DNA of 64,000 bases from M269 sp964640795 (GTDB taxonomy: Bacteria; Pseudomonadota; Gammaproteobacteria; Enterobacterales; Alteromonadaceae): assembly GCA_964640795.1 (NCBI GenBank), contig CAZXIN010000021.1:1-64000 (forward strand), in the 5' to 3' direction. The translations under genes were made by a program, and so were the position numbers. The notes under the pieces are model-generated. The model saw only the letters and a list, made by a program, of their open reading frames with translations. It was not told the DNA's origin and searched no databases. Positions 1 to 9,598 of this stretch are shown one piece after another. Every line of letters begins with the position of its first letter. Position 1 is the stretch's first letter.

Positions 1-84
1 TCTTAACTTCTTATTTTATTGTTGCTAAATCGGTGGAGTCCATATACGGGATAAGCGATGTCCATAAGAAACACGGTCATTTAT

Positions 85-1464
85 TCATATGGCATATACT
101 TTAACTTCTAGTTTGTATATCTCACCATCGTAGGAATGTAGAACTAAGGCGTAATCGTCATAATTGATCTGTAGCTCGTCAAAAGTTTCAGTTACGGGGC
201 GGGATGTTTTTGCTTTAGCGTCACTTAGTGTTTGTCCTTGATAATAATCACCGAAACGCCAAGAGGAAGATGCGTTGCCGTTAGGTGTTTTATACAAAAG
301 GTCACCGATAACGATTTGTTTGAGTCTTTTTCCTTTTACATCAAAAAATAATTTACTGTCGTATACATAGCGCTTTGTCCTATCATTAACCACTATCTCA
401 CCTTTTGATTTCTCAATGAGTTCTTGAGTTTCTATCGTGCCGGTTAAAATGTTTGAAACCCAATCATAATTCTCAGCCGAGTCATCGCCTGCAATACCGT
501 AGCTCATGTGTGCAGAATCTTCGTTAAAGAGTTCAAAGCTAACCAACTCTTGTTCTTTGTTAGCGTAGCCGGACCAGTGCAGCTTGATTGATGTATTGGT
601 ATTTTGTTCAATTTCGCTCTGCGAATCGCTTTGCCGTTTATCGCCTTTTTTAATGATCTCGTCTACAGACCAAACTAAGTTATCAAAGCGTTCATCAAAG
701 GGTATTTGATTAATGAGTTCATAGGTGAAAGGTTTTGTCGCAGCTTTTGATGTAGAGGCTTTAACCAGTTTATCGTTGACAAAATAGAGCCAATGTCCTC
801 TGCCATAAGCTAGCACTTTGTTGGCATCGTTGAAGGTGAAAACCAGAGAGGGCGTGCCTAATAGCTCCCTTGTTTGTTCAGGAGAGCTGTTTAAACTTAA
901 ATTATACAGCGCGCCAGATGAAGAAACGATATTGGACTTCAGCTCTGGTTTTAAACGTTTCTCAACTCCGTCATCTAAAACGATTGTTTGCGTGATGCGA
1001 TAGCCTTCACTGAGCATCACTTGTTCGAGACCTTCATCATTGTATTTAGTTAATTTTTTGCTTAATGATTTGTCGTCTTCACATAATTGCAGAAAATCAG
1101 CAGAAACTTCTATAATCGATTTTGTATAGCTCGAATATGTGCCTGCTTGACGTTTTGTGCTGTTCGTTAATGATTTAGTAATGATTAAGGCTTCAACATC
1201 TCTTTCATTTGCCTTTCTAACGAGTTCAGCAATAGCCTTTGTCAATTGGATATCTTTGCTTTTGTGAGCTTCTCTGCGTTTAAGCTTTCTTTTGACCGTT
1301 ACGGTATCAATAACCTCTGCTTCACAGTTGGGGATGTAATTAAGAACTTTTGCTTCTTTTGCCATAGCATGGATGCTAGTTAAAGAAAATGTCAGGCATA
1401 GTAATTTCCATAACACCGATGTCTTAATCGACTTTGTGTTTGTAGATAAGCTCTTCTGACGCAT
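85..1464 (-). CDS. Exported protein of unknown function
   Basis: I do not recognise a family. The 459-residue product has a basic start, a hydrophobic stretch at about residues 17-33 and an AMA-K junction that suits signal peptidase I, so it is probably periplasmic or secreted. The rest is polar, lysine-rich and without membrane segments. Only three cysteines are evident after the leader region or near it, giving no metal-site pattern. It stands alone: the dispersed repeat at about 1525-1632 lies just upstream and the gene ends close to the window edge. The product is confidently real (long open frame, signal peptide, no competing frame); its role is unknown. Confidence 0.7.
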   Translation of the reverse strand: MRQKSLSTNTKSIKTSVLWKLLCLTFSLTSIHAMAKEAKVLNYIPNCEAEVIDTVTVKRKLKRREAHKSKDIQLTKAIAELVRKANERDVEALIITKSLTNSTKRQAGTYSSYTKSIIEVSADFLQLCEDDKSLSKKLTKYNDEGLEQVMLSEGYRITQTIVLDDGVEKRLKPELKSNIVSSSGALYNLSLNSSPEQTRELLGTPSLVFTFNDANKVLAYGRGHWLYFVNDKLVKASTSKAATKPFTYELINQIPFDERFDNLVWSVDEIIKKGDKRQSDSQSEIEQNTNTSIKLHWSGYANKEQELVSFELFNEDSAHMSYGIAGDDSAENYDWVSNILTGTIETQELIEKSKGEIVVNDRTKRYVYDSKLFFDVKGKRLKQIVIGDLLYKTPNGNASSSWRFGDYYQGQTLSDAKAKTSRPVTETFDELQINYDDYALVLHSYDGEIYKLEVKVYAI

Positions 1465-1524
1465 ATTTCAATTCCTTATGTTATTGAGTTGTTCGCAATG
1501 AACATCAATCAAGGCTTCTTGCAC

Positions 1525-1632
1525 TTTATTGCATACTTTTGCTCTATGTTTATAGGTCTGCAAGTATGCGCCGCAATCAAAAAGCCTTTATTTAGAATAA
1601 AACCTATACAGCAAAGATCAACACGCTCTAAA
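1525..1632. repeat. Dispersed intergenic repeat, copy A
   Basis: One of three copies of a roughly 120-bp intergenic element. Shared blocks are a TTTATAGG-type segment, CAATCAAAAAGCCTTT, an A-rich segment and CCTATACAGC followed by AAGAyCAACA. Copies B and C lie at about 6274-6395 and 34121-34241, in the same orientation. Copy A lacks the clean palindromic GAGCATGTTGCTC-type head seen in copy B. It sits between an exported protein gene and a GST gene. Confidence 0.65.
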
Positions 1633-1708
1633 TTAATTCTATATAAATAACATAGCGGATAATGATTATTTGTTCTACTAAAGTTTTCGTACTTTGGGGG
1701 AGATAGGA

Positions 1709-2389
1709 TTAACCTATGACTTTAGTTTCTTTTGGCACTTCGTGTTGTTCAATTACCATGTCTTCGGTTTTTGCTTGTTCAACCCAATATTTGACATGTT
1801 CATGACTCAAGATTGAGGTTATGTATTGCTGTGAAACGTCGTTAACTTCTATGCCATAAGTATGAAACCTGCTGGCAATGGGGGCGTACATGATGTCTGC
1901 TGCACTAAAGTGACCAAAGAGAAATTGCCCATCTTGACCAGAGCGTTCTTTGCATTCAGTCCAGATGGTTTGAATACGCTTGATTTCATCTGCCACGTTA
2001 TTTTTAATGGCAAGGCCTCGCCATTTTTTTCGCAGATTCATCGGCATCTGAGTTCGAATTGATTGGAAACCACTGTGCATCTCGGCACTGATACTTCTCG
2101 CATGTCCGTATGCAGCATTTGCGTCAGGCCACCAGTATTTTTGTGGCGTTAGTCGAGCGCAGTAATCAATAATAGCCAATGAATCCCAAACTACTGCGTC
2201 GCCATGTTTTAGAGCCGGCACCAACCTTGTCGGGCTGATGGTGGTAATTTTTTGATCGAACTCAGAGGTGAAGATCGGTAATTGATATTCTTCGTATTTT
2301 AGTCCTGAATGCTTCACTGCAAGCCAGCCTCGCATTGACCAAGAGGAATAGTTTTTGTTGCCTATAGTGATGTGGAGTGCGTTATTCAT
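1709..2389 (-). CDS. Glutathione S-transferase family protein
   Basis: A 226-residue soluble protein with a thioredoxin-like N-terminal half starting with the NKNYSSWSMRGWL signature common in one bacterial GST subgroup (the serine pair is the likely glutathione-activating site). It continues into PTRLVPALKHGD and the WDSLAIIDYCA helix, then a helical C-terminal half. It is expected to conjugate or reduce small electrophiles with glutathione in the cytoplasm. It is 10 bp downstream of the GNAT gene, which overlaps the XRE-cupin gene, so the three probably form one transcript. The substrate cannot be read from sequence. Confidence 0.85.
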   Translation of the reverse strand: MNNALHITIGNKNYSSWSMRGWLAVKHSGLKYEEYQLPIFTSEFDQKITTISPTRLVPALKHGDAVVWDSLAIIDYCARLTPQKYWWPDANAAYGHARSISAEMHSGFQSIRTQMPMNLRKKWRGLAIKNNVADEIKRIQTIWTECKERSGQDGQFLFGHFSAADIMYAPIASRFHTYGIEVNDVSQQYITSILSHEHVKYWVEQAKTEDMVIEQHEVPKETKVIG

Positions 2390-2399
2390 TGGTGAGGTC

Positions 2400-2855
2400 C
2401 TACAGGTTTAAGTGAAGAAATTGGTTGAATGGTGTACTTTGATAAGAAGAAAAGACATTACCTTGTTTGAACCCATATTTTGCATAAAGCTTTACTGCAG
2501 GCTCAAATGCTGGTCCTGTGCCTGTTTCTAAAGATAGCGAACTGTAACCGCGTGTTTTGGCGGTTGCAATAATGTGCTCAAGCATTTGGGCTGCGACTCC
2601 TTGTCGAAGATGTTTTGTATGTGTGCGCATGGATTTAATTTCTCCCGATTTCGGTGATAGTTCCTTCAGTGCGCCACAGCCAATGGCATTGTCATCTTCC
2701 CAGACTACCCAAAAGCTAATATCCTGAGCTTTCAGTTCGGATACATCAAGTGCATAGACACTGTCTTTGGGTGAGTTTTCTTGCATGCCTTTCAAGTGTT
2801 CATGCAACAGGCTTTTTACTTGTGGGTGTGTTAAATCATTGAGTTTAATTTTCAT
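2400..2855 (-). CDS. GNAT family N-acetyltransferase
   Basis: A 151-residue single-domain acetyltransferase. The acetyl-CoA pyrophosphate-binding segment is visible as LRQGVAAQMLEHII (a variant of the usual R/QxxGxG/A loop), followed by the SLSLETG strand and the KLYAKYGFK helix typical of motif B. The start codon overlaps the stop of the upstream regulator in a TAATG arrangement (start at 2855), which suggests translational coupling. Acceptor substrate is unknown; cytoplasmic transfer of acetyl from acetyl-CoA to an amine is the family role. Confidence 0.85.
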   Translation of the reverse strand: MKIKLNDLTHPQVKSLLHEHLKGMQENSPKDSVYALDVSELKAQDISFWVVWEDDNAIGCGALKELSPKSGEIKSMRTHTKHLRQGVAAQMLEHIIATAKTRGYSSLSLETGTGPAFEPAVKLYAKYGFKQGNVFSSYQSTPFNQFLHLNL

Positions 2856-3415
2856 TATATGCTCTTGTTCACGAGTAAATACTTGGCTGGGATATTAGTG
2901 ATGTTAGAAAATATGGAAGCACCAGACAGTTTTAGTCTAAGTGTATCTGACACGAACAAAACATATTGTTGACTGTTGAAAGTTAGGTTCAGTTGACCTT
3001 CAAGTACATGAATATGTTGCTCTAGCCCCGATATGGGGGGCTCTTTATATTCGATGAATGCGCCCGCAGGCAGTTCGCCATGCATGATTTCTATATCATA
3101 GCCGTTCGTTGGCGGCGATAAGGTTGTTCTTTTGTAGCTGGTTTCTGGATCTTGCCAAATAGGGGCTTCATCCCATTTGGTGAGCTTAGGTATATCCTGC
3201 TCTACAGAGAGTAAAAGTTGTGACATCGTTAATCTATAGACGCTGCACAACTGCCCTAGAACGTTTGCTGTTGGGCTTGTTTCTGCTCTTTCAATTCGAG
3301 ATAGGGTTGCTCGACTCACTCCTGAGCGTTCCGAAACATCATCTATAGTTAATCTTTGGCTCTTTCTAACAGCGATAAGGCGTAGAGCGAGTATTCGGTC
3401 TATTTCAACAGTCAT
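2855..3415 (-). CDS. XRE-family transcriptional regulator with C-terminal cupin domain
   Basis: Residues about 8-62 form a Cro/C1-type helix-turn-helix (TIDDVSERSGVSRATLSRIER). Residues about 105-186 form a small beta-barrel cupin (EHIHVLEGQLNLTFN is close to the usual cupin motif, with a ligand-binding role in relatives). The 186-residue length fits this common one-component regulator family. It is the first gene of a probable operon with the GNAT (start/stop overlap) and GST genes and is divergent from the old-yellow-enzyme gene at 3559, so the 143-bp gap is the likely control region for both. The ligand is unknown. Confidence 0.85.
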   Translation of the reverse strand: MTVEIDRILALRLIAVRKSQRLTIDDVSERSGVSRATLSRIERAETSPTANVLGQLCSVYRLTMSQLLLSVEQDIPKLTKWDEAPIWQDPETSYKRTTLSPPTNGYDIEIMHGELPAGAFIEYKEPPISGLEQHIHVLEGQLNLTFNSQQYVLFVSDTLRLKLSGASIFSNITNIPAKYLLVNKSI

Positions 3416-3514
3416 TTTAGTTTATCATTTTTTTCATATGTGAGAATTTATCCCTAATATGAAATAAAAGCAATGGGTGTGTAATACCAATAATTTGAGG
3501 TATGAGCGGAGGGT

Positions 3515-3527
3515 GCGATAGTATCGC
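3515..3527. promoter_or_regulatory. Short palindrome GCGATA-g-TATCGC
   Basis: A perfect 13-bp inverted repeat (GCGATA, one-base loop, TATCGC) lies 31 bp before the oxidoreductase start, in the gap shared with the divergent XRE-cupin regulator. It could be an operator. A similar stem occurs at 43474-43495 in similar flanking sequence, which argues instead for a small dispersed element. Confidence 0.35.
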
Positions 3528-3558
3528 TGTATCTTCATCGTTTATTTAAAGACTGCCA

Positions 3559-4806
3559 ATGCCGCATATAGCTTTTTCCCCCTTCGAACTCCCTAATGGG
3601 AGTATGCTTAAAAATCGCTTAGTTAAAGCCGCTATGGAAGAAAACCTCGCTGATTGTAATCAGCTACCAGATGATGTGTTGATTAATCTCTATCAACGCT
3701 GGGCAGACGGTGGTGTCGGTTTGATTATTACGGGCAATGTCATGATTGATCATTTAGCCATGACCGGACCAGGCGGCGTCGTATTGGAAAAAGACACTGA
3801 TTTGACACCCTTTAAACGACTTGCTCAAGCAGGGAAAAACAACGGTACTGAGATTTGGATGCAGATCAATCATCCCGGCCGTCAGGTATTTAAGAATATG
3901 GGAGGAAAGGTATTGTCGCCTTCGGATGTGGCGTTGGATATGGGTAAACACTCTGGCATGTTTTCGCAACCTGACGCGATGACAGAAGCACAGATACAAG
4001 ATGTTATTGAACGCTTTGTGACAACAGCATTGAGAGCTGAAGAAGCAGGTTTTGATGGTGTCGAAGTGCATGCAGCACACGGTTATTTAATCGCACAGTT
4101 TTTATCGCCGCTCACAAATAAAAGAGAGGATCAGTGGGGTGGTGATATCGAAAATAGGGCACGTTTGCTGGTTGAAGTGATTAAAGCGATTCGAGATAAC
4201 GTAGATGCCAATTTTGCTGTTGCTGTTAAATTGAATTCGGCAGATTTCCAGCGAGGTGGTTTCGATGTGGAAGATGCTGAGCGAGTCATAGCGCTTATTG
4301 CTGACTTAGGTGTGGATATGGTTGAGTTATCAGGCGGAAGTTATGAAGCACCTGCGATGCAAGGCAGGACCGCGGACGGCAGAACACTTGAGCGAGAAGC
4401 TTACTTCTTATCTTTTGCAGAAAAGATAGCACAGAAGTCTTCTGTACCCTTGATGACAACAGGGGGTGTTAGGCGATTAAGTATCGCCAATAAGGTCATT
4501 GACTCAGGCATAGCGCTTGTTGGCATGGCGAGTGCTCTGGCTTTAGCACCAGACTTACCTAATCAATGGCTATCAAGTGTAGACGTGGATGGTGAGATAC
4601 CCGAGGTAACATGGAAAGATAAAACGTTGAGTGGATTGGCTACTATGGCCATCATTAAACGCAATTTAAGACGTTTAGGTAACAATCAATCACCCTTAAA
4701 AAACGCATCACCCGCACTATCACTGATACTGGATCAAGTAAGGAAAGCTAAGCTAACGAAGCGCTATCGACAGCGCTATGAAAGCGAGCTAAAGCGCCTT
4801 AGCTAA
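3559..4806 (+). CDS. NADH:flavin oxidoreductase, old yellow enzyme family
   Basis: A 415-residue TIM-barrel flavoenzyme. FMN and active-site motifs are visible: the PFELPNGSMLKNRLVKAAM start, QINHPGRQ, VEVHAAHGYLIAQFLSPLTN, the NRARLL segment and the C-terminal MTTGGVRR phosphate-binding loop. It is expected to use NAD(P)H to reduce activated C=C bonds of enals or enones in the cytoplasm. It lacks the C-terminal iron-sulfur/FAD extension of dienoyl-CoA reductases. It is divergent from the XRE-cupin operon, whose regulator may control it. Confidence 0.9.
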   Translation: MPHIAFSPFELPNGSMLKNRLVKAAMEENLADCNQLPDDVLINLYQRWADGGVGLIITGNVMIDHLAMTGPGGVVLEKDTDLTPFKRLAQAGKNNGTEIWMQINHPGRQVFKNMGGKVLSPSDVALDMGKHSGMFSQPDAMTEAQIQDVIERFVTTALRAEEAGFDGVEVHAAHGYLIAQFLSPLTNKREDQWGGDIENRARLLVEVIKAIRDNVDANFAVAVKLNSADFQRGGFDVEDAERVIALIADLGVDMVELSGGSYEAPAMQGRTADGRTLEREAYFLSFAEKIAQKSSVPLMTTGGVRRLSIANKVIDSGIALVGMASALALAPDLPNQWLSSVDVDGEIPEVTWKDKTLSGLATMAIIKRNLRRLGNNQSPLKNASPALSLILDQVRKAKLTKRYRQRYESELKRLS

Positions 4807-4839
4807 TGCCGCTTGAATATTGTTTATCCCGAGCAGAGG

Positions 4840-5919
4840 TTACTTAGCTCGATGGTCACTATAATCTGAGAATGCTTTTTGGGTTTTGTCTGGAAACAAA
4901 ACTTGATGGGGAATTGTTAACGATTTGGGGTTATACGAGTCATCTTGCGACACTTTCACAGCAACTGACCAATGTGCTATTGGTCGTTCGTTAGTCATTT
5001 TATCATCTTTGACAACAACGCATTGCCTATCAACTAGCGTTATCTTCTCTAGTAAACGCAAGCGTTCTTGTTGGTGACTTTTGCCCAAAACAGTGCCATT
5101 GAACATGACATCTTCTTCTGTCACAACGACCTCAGTGCCATCGTCTACGAGCTGGTGATAATCAATCTCTTCGGGCTTTAGTAAGGTGAGTCCTAAGTTT
5201 AATTCATTCACCCAATCGACAAAGAATTTTAAAGCAATATCCGATAGGGCGTCATGATAATAACCACCACCGACATCTGAATGCGCACCTGCAAACCAAA
5301 CCTCTAACACCCTGTCTTCTTGGTTCATCAAGGTCGGCTGGAACGCACGGCGCTTATCGTCTAATGACACCATATGTACAGCTTTTTCTACATTCGATGG
5401 CAATGTGCAACCATTCTCAAAGATGACCTCGCTAGAGGGGCGTTTGCCTTGACTCATATCGGGTGTACCTATCGAAGCGACGGTATCAAATATACCTTCG
5501 ATAGTGGCGTTGTCTTCGACTCGATCATTAATTAATGCAGCAAAGCGTCTAGCAATGGCACCACCTCGGCTAAAACCTGTGACAAGGATTTTATGATAAC
5601 CGCCTTCTTCGACATAGTATTTCTCGAAGTCGTTTAACGCATTGTTAATAATACAGCGAACATCACCTCTATCAGGCGCAAACAAGGCGTTAAAAGTACG
5701 TTGAAAAACATGGCCATAAGTGCCAACGCCATGGTAATAAAGTACTCTGGAACCATTGGCTAAAGGTGTATTGTATTGCTTGAGATCGCCACCACAGAGT
5801 ATGTGAAATTTGAGAATATTAGTAATACTGTTGTCTTCAACCTTTCCTTTCTTGATTGATTGTTTTGCATCGTCAGGCTCATTGTCTGTGCCATCAAAAT
5901 TGAAAATCAGTAGTTTCAA
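4840..5919 (-). CDS. DUF2235 alpha/beta-hydrolase domain protein
   Basis: The open frame could begin at 5967, but TTG at 5919 is preceded by a GGGAG ribosome-binding site at good spacing and starts the protein at the family's usual beta-strand (KLLIFNFDGTDNEP). With that start the product is 359 residues. Motifs are FDGT, YYHGVGT and the nucleophile elbow GFSRGG (serine at about 117), then FAGAHSDVGGGY. DUF2235 proteins are alpha/beta hydrolases, some of which are phospholipase effectors of type VI secretion (Tle1-like). No secretion gene or immunity protein is adjacent here, so a stand-alone cytoplasmic hydrolase is equally possible. Confidence 0.8.
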   Translation of the reverse strand: MKLLIFNFDGTDNEPDDAKQSIKKGKVEDNSITNILKFHILCGGDLKQYNTPLANGSRVLYYHGVGTYGHVFQRTFNALFAPDRGDVRCIINNALNDFEKYYVEEGGYHKILVTGFSRGGAIARRFAALINDRVEDNATIEGIFDTVASIGTPDMSQGKRPSSEVIFENGCTLPSNVEKAVHMVSLDDKRRAFQPTLMNQEDRVLEVWFAGAHSDVGGGYYHDALSDIALKFFVDWVNELNLGLTLLKPEEIDYHQLVDDGTEVVVTEEDVMFNGTVLGKSHQQERLRLLEKITLVDRQCVVVKDDKMTNERPIAHWSVAVKVSQDDSYNPKSLTIPHQVLFPDKTQKAFSDYSDHRAK

Positions 5920-6273
5920 TATAAACGCTCCCAGATGATTAATACCAATTTGTATAAGAATAAACAAAAATGGCCATTTAAGGGTTATTGATCACAGCTG
6001 TCTGGTTTTATAGCTTTCTCGTGATACTTCAAAAGGGCAACCATCCATTACCCCGCGTTGATCTAATGCCCGTCAGATGTTTCTGAAGTGAGCAATTATC
6101 TATGCGGATTAGTATTTTAGTTTAAAAAGTATACAGCAAAGGGCGACAGCTGCTAACCATTTGTCTAATCGTTAAATCTTATTTATCTGATAAACTAGGC
6201 AAGAATTCTATAAAGTACAATAATTGCACAATATGTGGGTGAGTTTACATGGCTTGTCAATAGATTGAGGCGT

Positions 6274-6395
6274 TGACTAGAGCATGTTGCTCTTTGTTGC
6301 GTACTTTGGGTTTATATTTATAGGCCTGCAAGTCCGCGCAGCAATCAAAAAGCCTTTACTTAGAACGAAACCTATACAGCGAAGACGAACAAACC
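6274..6395. repeat. Dispersed intergenic repeat, copy B
   Basis: The most complete of three copies. It starts with ACTAGAGCATGTTGCTCTTTG, containing the palindrome AGAGCA-tgt-TGCTCT. It continues with a TTTATATTTATAGGCCT block, then CAATCAAAAAGCCTTT and CCTATACAGCGAAGACGAAC. It lies in the 494-bp gap before the GGDEF/EAL gene. The remainder of that gap (5920-6273) is AT-rich with no gene I can support. Confidence 0.7.
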
Positions 6396-6413
6396 CTCAG
6401 GGCGGCTAGTAAT

Positions 6414-8612
6414 TTGAAAAACTTCTTTATTACAATAAGAACATCAGGTTGGGTGTCTATCGTTAGCATCGCCAGCCTAATTTATCTTATTGTGCTTGCT
6501 TCTACTGTCTTTGATTTTTATGACATTATTCCGCAGTGGGTGCTTATTGTTCAAGCGATCGGGGCATGCATCATCGCGATAAATTTTGTTGCCTACATTA
6601 AATTGGGTCATGTCAACTTTGCTGCTTCTGTCTTATTGTTTTGCATATTCTGTATTCATATGGCTAATGTTAATTTTGCTGGCAGCATTGATACGCCTCA
6701 TTATGGATGGATACTCCTTATCCCTATATTGGCGGGCGCTACCCTTGGATGGAAAGGGCAAGTAGCTTTTGGGCTGATAACTATTGTAGGGACAGTTTAT
6801 TATGCTCTTTTTCCTGTTATCTTAGAGAAAACGCCATACGACGACAATATTGAGTACTTGCTATTAACGCGCGTGCTTAGCTTAGCCGTTTTTACAGCCA
6901 TTATGCTCAGCTACCATTTTGTGTTGAAAGAAAAAATTGAACAATTGCAACTCACCTTAAAGAAAGCGTCTTTTGAGAGTGACCTTTTTCTTGGGGTTTT
7001 CAATACCCAATCACAAAGCGTGTTCCTTTGTGATGAAGACGGCAAGATTATTAGAGCTAATAAAAAAGGGCATGAGACTTTCGGCTATGATGAAAGCAAG
7101 TTGATTGGTCGGTCACTATCGGATATTTGTATACCTGATATCCATAGATTGTCAAAAGAGCATAAACATAGCGCAAAAGAAGAGCGAGAGTTAAAAGTTA
7201 CCACACATGATGGCAAAACCTTGTGGGTTGAATTGTCATCAATCAATGTCAATGATCAGTTTAATAAGCAATTTCGGTTGCTTAGCTTTAACGATATTAC
7301 CGGCCGTAAAAACCACGAATCGCAGCTGTCTTACCTTGCGCACTACGACTACTTGACCAAATTACCTAACCGATTGTTCGTTCAAGACCGGCTTGGTGAA
7401 ATGATTTCTGGAGGTCAAAGGTATCAACGGGAGTTTGCGGTCGTCTTTGTTGATCTCGATAAGTTCAAACATATCAATGATATGAAAGGCCATGAAGCTG
7501 GCGATGCAGTCTTAATCGAAGTGGGGGCAAGATTAAAAAGTATGATTCGGCGCTGTGACATTGTTGCCAGATTTGGTGGTGATGAATTCGTCTTGTTGCT
7601 GAATGAAGTATCGCAATCCGAGGTTTTTATTCACTTGTTGGATAAACTCAAAGTCGCCATTAATCAGCCAATTGTTGTTAATGCTCAAGAATATTTTGTA
7701 GGCGCTAGTTTTGGTATTTCTATGTACCCAAAAGATGGAAATACGGCTAGCGATTTACTGCGTAAAGCTGATACGGCTATGTTCAAAGCCAAGAAAGCGA
7801 AAAAAGGCGCATACGAATTTTATAGTGTGCATCACGATGACAGTGTTAAAAGGCTCATCAGGCTAGGTAGTGATCTCAATTACGCGATTGAACGAAATGA
7901 ACTGACCTTGATGTATCAGCCTATTTATAATCAACAGGATGAAATTACTGGCGTAGAAGCACTTATTCGTTGGCAGCATAGTGAACTTGGGTGTGTGTCG
8001 CCCGATGAGTTTATTCCCATTAGTGAAGACAATGGCTTAATTGTTCCTATTGGATTGTGGGTGCTTGATTCGGCTTGCGCCATGCTGAAGAAGTTACATG
8101 ATTTGGGATACGAGAGTATGACCATGTCAGTTAATGTTTCTTATCGTCAAATCAACAGTGATGATCTCGTTAATGAGGTGAAGAATGTATTATCTCGCTA
8201 TAGTATTGAAGGGAAGTACTTAGGATTGGAATTAACAGAAAGGGTATTCGCCGACGACTTATCGTTAGTGCAGAGCAATATTGAACAGTTTTCAGCATTG
8301 GGGATAGAAACTGCAATTGACGACTTTGGTGTTGGCTATTCCAGTTTAAGTTATCTGAAGAAAACGGACTTCAGTACGCTTAAAATTGATCGCAGCTTTA
8401 TTCGTGATATTGAAAAGAGTTCGTCAGCGAGAAAACTCTGTGAAGCTATTGTCGCTATGGCTAAGAGTTTAGGGTTAAAAACGACAGCAGAAGGGATAGA
8501 GAAACCTCAGCACTTGAGAATGCTAAAATCGATGGGCGTCGATAGGTATCAAGGCTTTTATATGTCTAAACCTATAACGCCGAGAGAGCTTGAATCTCTG
8601 CTGAACCCCTGA
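6414..8612 (+). CDS. Membrane PAS-GGDEF-EAL cyclic-di-GMP enzyme
   Basis: A 732-residue protein. Residues about 15-170 hold some six hydrophobic segments, about 190-300 a PAS domain, about 305-475 a GGDEF domain with intact GGDEF (388-392) and an RxxD product-inhibition site (379-382), and about 485-732 an EAL domain. The EAL domain shows EAL (515-517), LELTER, DDFGVGYSSL and EGIE. Both catalytic halves look active, so it can in principle make and degrade cyclic-di-GMP at the inner membrane. The only fitting start is TTG at 6414, with a weak upstream GGCGG. It lies beside the H-NOX cluster, convergent with its last gene, so the two may share the same second messenger. Confidence 0.9.
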   Translation: MKNFFITIRTSGWVSIVSIASLIYLIVLASTVFDFYDIIPQWVLIVQAIGACIIAINFVAYIKLGHVNFAASVLLFCIFCIHMANVNFAGSIDTPHYGWILLIPILAGATLGWKGQVAFGLITIVGTVYYALFPVILEKTPYDDNIEYLLLTRVLSLAVFTAIMLSYHFVLKEKIEQLQLTLKKASFESDLFLGVFNTQSQSVFLCDEDGKIIRANKKGHETFGYDESKLIGRSLSDICIPDIHRLSKEHKHSAKEERELKVTTHDGKTLWVELSSINVNDQFNKQFRLLSFNDITGRKNHESQLSYLAHYDYLTKLPNRLFVQDRLGEMISGGQRYQREFAVVFVDLDKFKHINDMKGHEAGDAVLIEVGARLKSMIRRCDIVARFGGDEFVLLLNEVSQSEVFIHLLDKLKVAINQPIVVNAQEYFVGASFGISMYPKDGNTASDLLRKADTAMFKAKKAKKGAYEFYSVHHDDSVKRLIRLGSDLNYAIERNELTLMYQPIYNQQDEITGVEALIRWQHSELGCVSPDEFIPISEDNGLIVPIGLWVLDSACAMLKKLHDLGYESMTMSVNVSYRQINSDDLVNEVKNVLSRYSIEGKYLGLELTERVFADDLSLVQSNIEQFSALGIETAIDDFGVGYSSLSYLKKTDFSTLKIDRSFIRDIEKSSSARKLCEAIVAMAKSLGLKTTAEGIEKPQHLRMLKSMGVDRYQGFYMSKPITPRELESLLNP

Positions 8613-8665
8613 ATCTACTATTTAATCTAAACTCTTATCCGGGGATCTGATTATTTAACCTCAGG

Positions 8666-9595
8666 TTATTTAGTATCAGGAAACACCAAAGTAAAGGTGG
8701 TCCCCATGCCTTCTTGACTTTGTACTGTAATACTACCGCCATGTTTTTCCATAATGCCATGTGAAATAGATAAACCTAAGCCCGTGCCGACGCCGACAGG
8801 CTTCGAGGTATGGAAAGGATCGAATATTTTACTGATGCGCTCCTGAGGAATGCCCATGCCGTCGTCAGATACTTCAACGACGACTCCTTGTTCACTGACA
8901 TAGCTTTTGATTGTCAGCGTCCCGTGTGGCTCGCAAGCTTGATTGGCATTAACAAACAAGTTGATAAAAATTTGATTAATCTCAGCAGCCTGACCTTGAA
9001 TTTTGGGGCAATCGCCAAGTGTGAGATTAACGGTCATTTTGTACTTTAATTCATTGTCAGTCGCTTTGAGGCAATCCTGAATACACTCATTAATATCGCA
9101 TGGCTCGAATGCTTCTGAGCCTTGATGTGAGAGCTTTCTGAGGTTTGCAACGATGTCTTTAACTCGGCCTAAGCCGTTTATTGTATCTTCAAGCAGTTCT
9201 GGGGTGTCATCTCGAATAAAGTCGAAGTCGTGTTCCTCTCGGCTTGCTTTGTACTTAGCAATGCGTGTGGTGTCTGATTGATCTTCTTGGCTTATGGCGT
9301 CATCCATAGCAATCAATGCATCAAAATAGTCTTTTAGTGTCGTGATATTGCTGAGCGAAAAGCCCACGGGATTATTAATTTCGTGAGCGACACCGGCAGC
9401 GAGCTGACCTAAAGAGGCCATTTTCTCTGACTGGATGAGCTGTGCTTGTGTTTTCTTTAGCGTTTCAACAGTTTCACGCAGCTCGACAACATTGGCATAA
9501 AGCTCCCTCGATTTATCATCGAGTAGCTGTTCTGCCATTTCTCTGGCTCGCTTTTCTCTCGCATAAGCGCGTTGGTAATTGATTGAGTCATCCAT
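8666..9595 (-). CDS. hnoK: Soluble histidine kinase paired with H-NOX (HnoK-like)
   Basis: A 309-residue cytoplasmic kinase with no membrane segment. Residues 1-60 form a coiled coil. The dimerisation/phosphoacceptor helix has ASLGQLAAGVAHEINNPVGF, with the histidine at about 71. The ATPase domain has the N box (NQIFINLFVNANQACE), VSDDGMGIP and GVGTGLGLSISHG. The start is three bases after the H-NOX stop, so the two are co-translated. In Shewanella and Vibrio, NO-bound H-NOX inhibits autophosphorylation of such a kinase. The kinase core closely resembles that of the membrane kinase at 11478-13127. The symbol is by architecture and context, not by a database match. Confidence 0.85.
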   Translation of the reverse strand: MDDSINYQRAYAREKRAREMAEQLLDDKSRELYANVVELRETVETLKKTQAQLIQSEKMASLGQLAAGVAHEINNPVGFSLSNITTLKDYFDALIAMDDAISQEDQSDTTRIAKYKASREEHDFDFIRDDTPELLEDTINGLGRVKDIVANLRKLSHQGSEAFEPCDINECIQDCLKATDNELKYKMTVNLTLGDCPKIQGQAAEINQIFINLFVNANQACEPHGTLTIKSYVSEQGVVVEVSDDGMGIPQERISKIFDPFHTSKPVGVGTGLGLSISHGIMEKHGGSITVQSQEGMGTTFTLVFPDTK

Positions 9596-9598
9596 CAG

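Noticed and set aside
4840..5919. Type VI secretion effector (Tle1-like)
   Set aside because: The DUF2235 fold is shared with such effectors, but no VgrG, Hcp, PAAR or immunity gene is adjacent, so I leave the role open.
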